64,000 bases of DNA from Aeromicrobium camelliae (GTDB taxonomy: Bacteria; Actinomycetota; Actinomycetes; Propionibacteriales; Nocardioidaceae). This document shows, in pieces, positions 61,112 through 64,000 of the stretch. Where the stretch lies: positions 1 through 64,000 of the forward strand of contig NZ_RQJX01000017.1 of assembly GCF_003850045.1 (NCBI RefSeq), in the 5' to 3' direction. A model generated the notes under the pieces. The model made no database searches and was not told the origin of the DNA. It saw nothing but the letters and a program-made list of their open reading frames with translations. The number at the start of each line of letters is the position of its first letter. The stretch's first letter is position 1. Both the position numbers and the translations under genes were made by a program.

Positions 61112-61630
61112 TCAGATCACCTGGTGCAGCCAGCGCACCGGGGCTCCGTCCCCCGCGTGCCGGAACGGCTCGAGCGCTGCGTCCCAGGCCTCCCCGAGCA
61201 GGCCGTCGAGGGCCTCGTCCATCGAGACCTCGCCCAGTGCCGCCTTGAGGCGGAACGCCTTGATGCGGTCCTCGGGGATCATGATGTCGCCGTGCACACC
61301 GACGACGGCATGGAAGATGCCGAGTTCGGGCGTGTAGGAGTAGCGGGCGCCCTCGCTGCTGGCGGTCGGTTCCTCGGTCACCTCGAAGCGCAGACGCTCC
61401 CAGCCGCGCAGAGCCGAGGCCAGCGAGGCGCCAGTGCCGACGCGAGCCTGCCAGGACACCTCGGCACGGTACGTGCCTGGTTCAGCGGGCTGCGTGGACC
61501 ACGCGAGATCGACGGAATCGCCGAGCACGTTGGCCGCCGCCCACTCGACGTGCGGGCAGAGCGCGGACGGCGCAGAATGCACGAAAAGAACACCCCGGGT
61601 GGTCGGGGCGTCACTCGATATCGTCCTCAT
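61112..61630 (-). CDS. DUF3145 family protein
   Basis: A 172-residue protein matching DUF3145: RGVLFVHSAPSALCPHVEWA, RAEVSWQARVGTGASLASAL, RGWERLRFEVTEEP, RYSYTPELGIFHAVVGVHGD and DALDGLLGEAWDAALEPFRH. The family is strictly actinobacterial and usually follows the fatty-acid synthesis genes. Here a small GNAT gene and a HAD gene lie between it and the carboxyltransferase. Function is unknown. ATG at 61630 with GGGAGGT upstream. Confidence 0.9.
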   Translation of the reverse strand: MRTISSDAPTTRGVLFVHSAPSALCPHVEWAAANVLGDSVDLAWSTQPAEPGTYRAEVSWQARVGTGASLASALRGWERLRFEVTEEPTASSEGARYSYTPELGIFHAVVGVHGDIMIPEDRIKAFRLKAALGEVSMDEALDGLLGEAWDAALEPFRHAGDGAPVRWLHQVI

Positions 61631-61726
61631 CGGTACCTCCCTAGGGTCGCCTTCCCCAGCGTCCTCGGGACCAAGTACCACCTACATTGTGACCTAACCG
61701 CCCCGGAGCGACAAGAGAGGATGCCC

Positions 61727-62032
61727 GTGAGCACCACCGTGCAGCAGAACGAAGCCGCATCGCGCTTCGAGATCCACGTCGACGGCGAGCTCGCCGGGTT
61801 CGCCGATTACGACCGCCGCGGCGACGTCTGGGAGATCCCCTACACGCGGGTCTTCGACCGGTTCGGCGGCCGCGGCCTCGGCCACGAACTCGTCGTCGCG
61901 ACATTGTCGAGCATCGCCGCGCAGGGCGGGCAGGTCCTTCCGACGTGCCCGTTCGTTCCGCTCGTCATCGCCGAACACCCCGAGTACGTGGCACTCGTGC
62001 CCGAGGAGCGCCGCGCCCGCTACGGCTGGTGA
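61727..62032 (+). CDS. Small GNAT (YjdJ-type) acetyltransferase-like protein
   Basis: A 101-residue single-domain protein of the small GNAT / YjdJ group: SRFEIHVDGELAGFADYDRR, WEIPYTRVFDRFGGRGLGHE (the shortened CoA loop) and LPTCPFVPLVIAEHPEY. The full GNAT fold is not present. GTG at 61727 has GAGAGG six bases upstream; the ATG at 61721 would directly abut it. It overlaps the convergent HAD gene by 13 bp. Confidence 0.82.
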   Translation: MSTTVQQNEAASRFEIHVDGELAGFADYDRRGDVWEIPYTRVFDRFGGRGLGHELVVATLSSIAAQGGQVLPTCPFVPLVIAEHPEYVALVPEERRARYGW

Positions 62033-62475
62033 GACACGCTCTCGCGCGTGTCGTGGACGACGGGGATGCCGGCGTCGCGCCACAGCTGGAGGATGTCGTC
62101 GCGATCCTCCCACGCCTCGACGGGGTCGAATCCGTCGTCGCGTAGCTGTTCCAGGAGCTCGGCCTTGACGACCTGGGCAGGTCGGAAGTCGCTGGCGTAC
62201 CGCATGTAGAGCCCGTCGTGCTCGATCTGGTGGGCGACCAGCCAGTCGAGCGTGAGGTCGCGCCAGATGAACTCGCGCGAGGTCACCAGGAGGACGGCGC
62301 GACCGTCCTCGCGGGCCCGCCGCGCCGCTTCGACCAGTTCCGGGCGGGCCGGACAGCCGGCCGACGCGGCGTGGAACGCGTGATAGTCCGGATCAGGGCC
62401 CTCGATGAGGTGCTCGATCTCGGTGGTGTCGCACAACGTGCCGTCGAGGTCGAACAGCACAGCGGGTCGCGGCAT
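62020..62475 (-). CDS. HAD-family phosphatase (PNKP 3'-phosphatase-like)
   Basis: A 151-residue HAD-superfamily protein: motif I DLDGTLCDT (Asp9, Asp11), motif II VLLVTSREF, and motif IV WEDRDDILQLW. It resembles the phosphatase part of polynucleotide kinase-phosphatase or short acid phosphatases, with YMRYASDFRPAQVVKAELL in between. It is on the same strand as the carboxyltransferase 40 bp upstream. Function is inferred from motifs only. ATG at 62475. Confidence 0.8.
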   Translation of the reverse strand: MPRPAVLFDLDGTLCDTTEIEHLIEGPDPDYHAFHAASAGCPARPELVEAARRAREDGRAVLLVTSREFIWRDLTLDWLVAHQIEHDGLYMRYASDFRPAQVVKAELLEQLRDDGFDPVEAWEDRDDILQLWRDAGIPVVHDTRESVSHQP

Positions 62476-62515
62476 GGGAGCACGGTACCCGACCGCGCCC
62501 CCATGCCGGTCCAGC

Positions 62516-63979
62516 TCAGCGCTGCGCCTGCGCTCGCGCGCGGTCGCTGGTGAGCTGCCGCAGCCAGTGGCCGATCTCGGCGGCGACGGCGTCGGCGAGA
62601 CCCTCGGGGGTGTCGCCCTCGGGCTCCGCGACGATCTGACGGACGACGCCGTTCGCGTGCAGATCGGCCGCGCCGATCTGTTGACGCCGCGCCAGTTCCT
62701 CGGCGTGGTCGATGTCGCCGTAGACGATGGCACTCGCGCCCTCGGGTGGCAGGGGCGAGAGCCAGCTGTGCTGCGCGGCCACCACGACGTTGGCCGGCAG
62801 GAGCGCCAGGGCTCCTCCGCCGGTGCCTTGCCCGAGCAGGACCGAGACGGTGGGCACCGTCAGCGTGGACATCGTGGCGATGCATCGCGCGATCTCGCCG
62901 GCGATGGCGCCCTCCTCGGCCTCCTTGGAGAGTTCGGCACCCGGCGTGTCGATGATCGAGACGAGCGGGAGGCCCAATTCCTCGGCCAGCCGCATGCCCC
63001 GGCGAGCCTCGCGCAGCGCGCCGGGACCCATCGGCGAGGCCGGGGTCTGCTTCGTCCGGTCCTGACCCACGACGACGCAGGGCACGCCGTCCAGGCGCGC
63101 GAGAGCCACGAGCATCGAGGCGTCGCGCTCACCCTCGTCGGTGCCCTTGAGCCGCAGCGTGGCATCGCTCCCCCGGCGCAGCACGTCGCGCACACCGGCA
63201 CGTCCGGGCCGGCGGGTCCGCATCACCGAGTCCCAGACGGCGCCGTTGACGCCGTCGGGCAGAACCCGGCGTTCGCGGCTGGACGGCTCGACCTCATCGA
63301 GCAGGATGCCCAGCGCGCGCTCGACGAGCGCCGGAAGCTCTGCCGACGACACGACCGCGTCGATGATGCCGCGATCGGCGAGATTCTCGCTGACTTGGAC
63401 GCCGGACGGGAACGGGTCGCCGTACAGCGTCTCGTAGACCTTGGGGCCGAGGAAGCCGACGAGCGCACCGGGCTCGGCGACCGTCACGTGGCCGAGCGAT
63501 CCCCACGACGCGAACACGCCGCCGGTCGTCGGGTGCCGCAGGTGCACGAGGTACGGCAGGCCGGCGGCGCGGTGATCCATGATCGCCCGCGAGATGTCGA
63601 CCATCCGGACGAACGCCGGGGTGCCCTCCTGCATGCGGGTGCCGCCGGAGGCCGTGGAGGCGAGCAGAGGCAGTCCTTCGGCGGTCGCGCGCCGGATCGC
63701 GGTCACGATGCGCTGCGCTGCGTCACGGCCGATGGAGCCGGCGAGGAACCCGAACTCATTGACGACGAACGCGACCGGGCGCCCGTGTACGGTGCCCCGT
63801 CCGGTCAGCACGGACTCGTCCACTCCGGTGCGCTCACGGGCGCGCAGCAGCTCCTGCTGGTACTTCTCGGCGTAACCGCTGATGTCGATCGGTTCGTCCC
63901 AGCTCTCGAAGGAGTCCGGGTCGAGCACGAGCTCGATGAGCTGACGTGCCGTCATCCGCTCGCGGGCCGTCGTCGTCAC
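62516..63979 (-). CDS. Acyl-CoA carboxylase carboxyltransferase (AccD-like)
   Basis: A 487-residue biotin-dependent carboxyltransferase with both N- and C-terminal crotonase-like halves (STASGGTRMQEGTPAFVRM, ASWGSLGHVTVAEPGALVGF; and GAELSKEAEEGAIAGEIARC, GQGTGGGALALLPANVVVAA), so it is the fused alpha/beta type that carboxylates acetyl- or propionyl-CoA. GTG at 63979 has AAGGAGG eight bases upstream. In actinobacteria this gene often closes the fabD-fabH-acpP-fabF run; those genes would lie beyond the right edge. The DUF3145 gene downstream supports this. Confidence 0.88.
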   Translation of the reverse strand: MTTTARERMTARQLIELVLDPDSFESWDEPIDISGYAEKYQQELLRARERTGVDESVLTGRGTVHGRPVAFVVNEFGFLAGSIGRDAAQRIVTAIRRATAEGLPLLASTASGGTRMQEGTPAFVRMVDISRAIMDHRAAGLPYLVHLRHPTTGGVFASWGSLGHVTVAEPGALVGFLGPKVYETLYGDPFPSGVQVSENLADRGIIDAVVSSAELPALVERALGILLDEVEPSSRERRVLPDGVNGAVWDSVMRTRRPGRAGVRDVLRRGSDATLRLKGTDEGERDASMLVALARLDGVPCVVVGQDRTKQTPASPMGPGALREARRGMRLAEELGLPLVSIIDTPGAELSKEAEEGAIAGEIARCIATMSTLTVPTVSVLLGQGTGGGALALLPANVVVAAQHSWLSPLPPEGASAIVYGDIDHAEELARRQQIGAADLHANGVVRQIVAEPEGDTPEGLADAVAAEIGHWLRQLTSDRARAQAQR

Positions 63980-64000
63980 TGGTCGTCCTCCTTCACCCAG

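Noticed and set aside
1-64000. Mobile elements, prophage or CRISPR
   Set aside because: No transposase, integrase, phage structural gene, long terminal repeats or regularly spaced repeats were seen; composition looks even across the window.

Overview
The window is a chromosomal segment of a high-GC Gram-positive bacterium, most probably an actinobacterium of the Nocardioidaceae type (Nocardioides/Aeromicrobium-like). This rests on the strong GC3 bias, the many GTG starts, the neighbour pairs typical of actinobacteria (ahpE / DUF3052 / aceE, glnA2-glnE, zinc-ribbon / RNase H-phosphatase, carboxyltransferase / DUF3145) and an actinobacterial RNase P RNA. The genus is my inference. I see no phage, transposon, IS element or CRISPR array.

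Left part (1-21,000). After two membrane-protein genes, a DUF6919 gene with a broken HxlR regulator in front of it, and a lipase-like hydrolase, there is a large acetoin / 2,3-butanediol catabolic locus. One arm (minus strand) is osmC-lipA-lpdA, which makes lipoyl groups and supplies the E3 dehydrogenase. The divergent arm is acoX-acoA-acoB-acoC (E1 alpha, E1 beta, lipoylated E2 with hydrolase fold). A GAF-type regulator (acoR-like), a 2,3-butanediol dehydrogenase and an unrecognised repeat-built membrane protein follow. A paired motif GTTGC-N5-GTTGC occurs in all three promoter regions of this locus and is the best candidate for a shared operator. Next comes an undescribed-looking block: acyl-CoA ligase, DUF3556 membrane protein, CrtI-like FAD oxidoreductase and PucR regulator.

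Middle part (21,000-43,000). DUF1990, a pterin dehydratase with an extra C-terminal helix domain, epoxide hydrolase, and a divergent TetR // ferredoxin-reductase / fatty-acid-desaturase module with DesT-like operators. Then nitrogen and cofactor housekeeping: glnA2-glnE, nadE, panB, map, an aldo/keto reductase, a GntR regulator divergent from a MatC-type dicarboxylate carrier, and rnpB divergent from a Mn2+ (yybP-ykoY) riboswitch that controls a TMEM165/GDT1 exporter. yaaA and the operon NIF3-like / zinc ribbon / RNase H-phosphatase follow. The zinc-ribbon gene appears to use a CTG start.

Right part (43,000-64,000). TetR // MMPL exporter + YhgE-type protein, lipoate ligase with permuted domains, SurA-like lipoprotein/anchor protein, TetR // DrrAB-type ABC exporter, tRNA-Val(UAC), ahpE, DUF3052, aceE (pyruvate dehydrogenase E1), PAP2 phosphatase, hydrolase, DUF3145, a small GNAT, a HAD phosphatase and a carboxyl-CoA carboxyltransferase. 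The last is probably the 3' end of a fatty-acid synthesis operon that begins outside the window.

Functionally, lipoate is a theme: lipA, lpdA, lplA, acoC and aceE all serve 2-oxo-acid / acetoin dehydrogenase complexes. Most regulators lie divergent from their likely target with a visible dyad in between.
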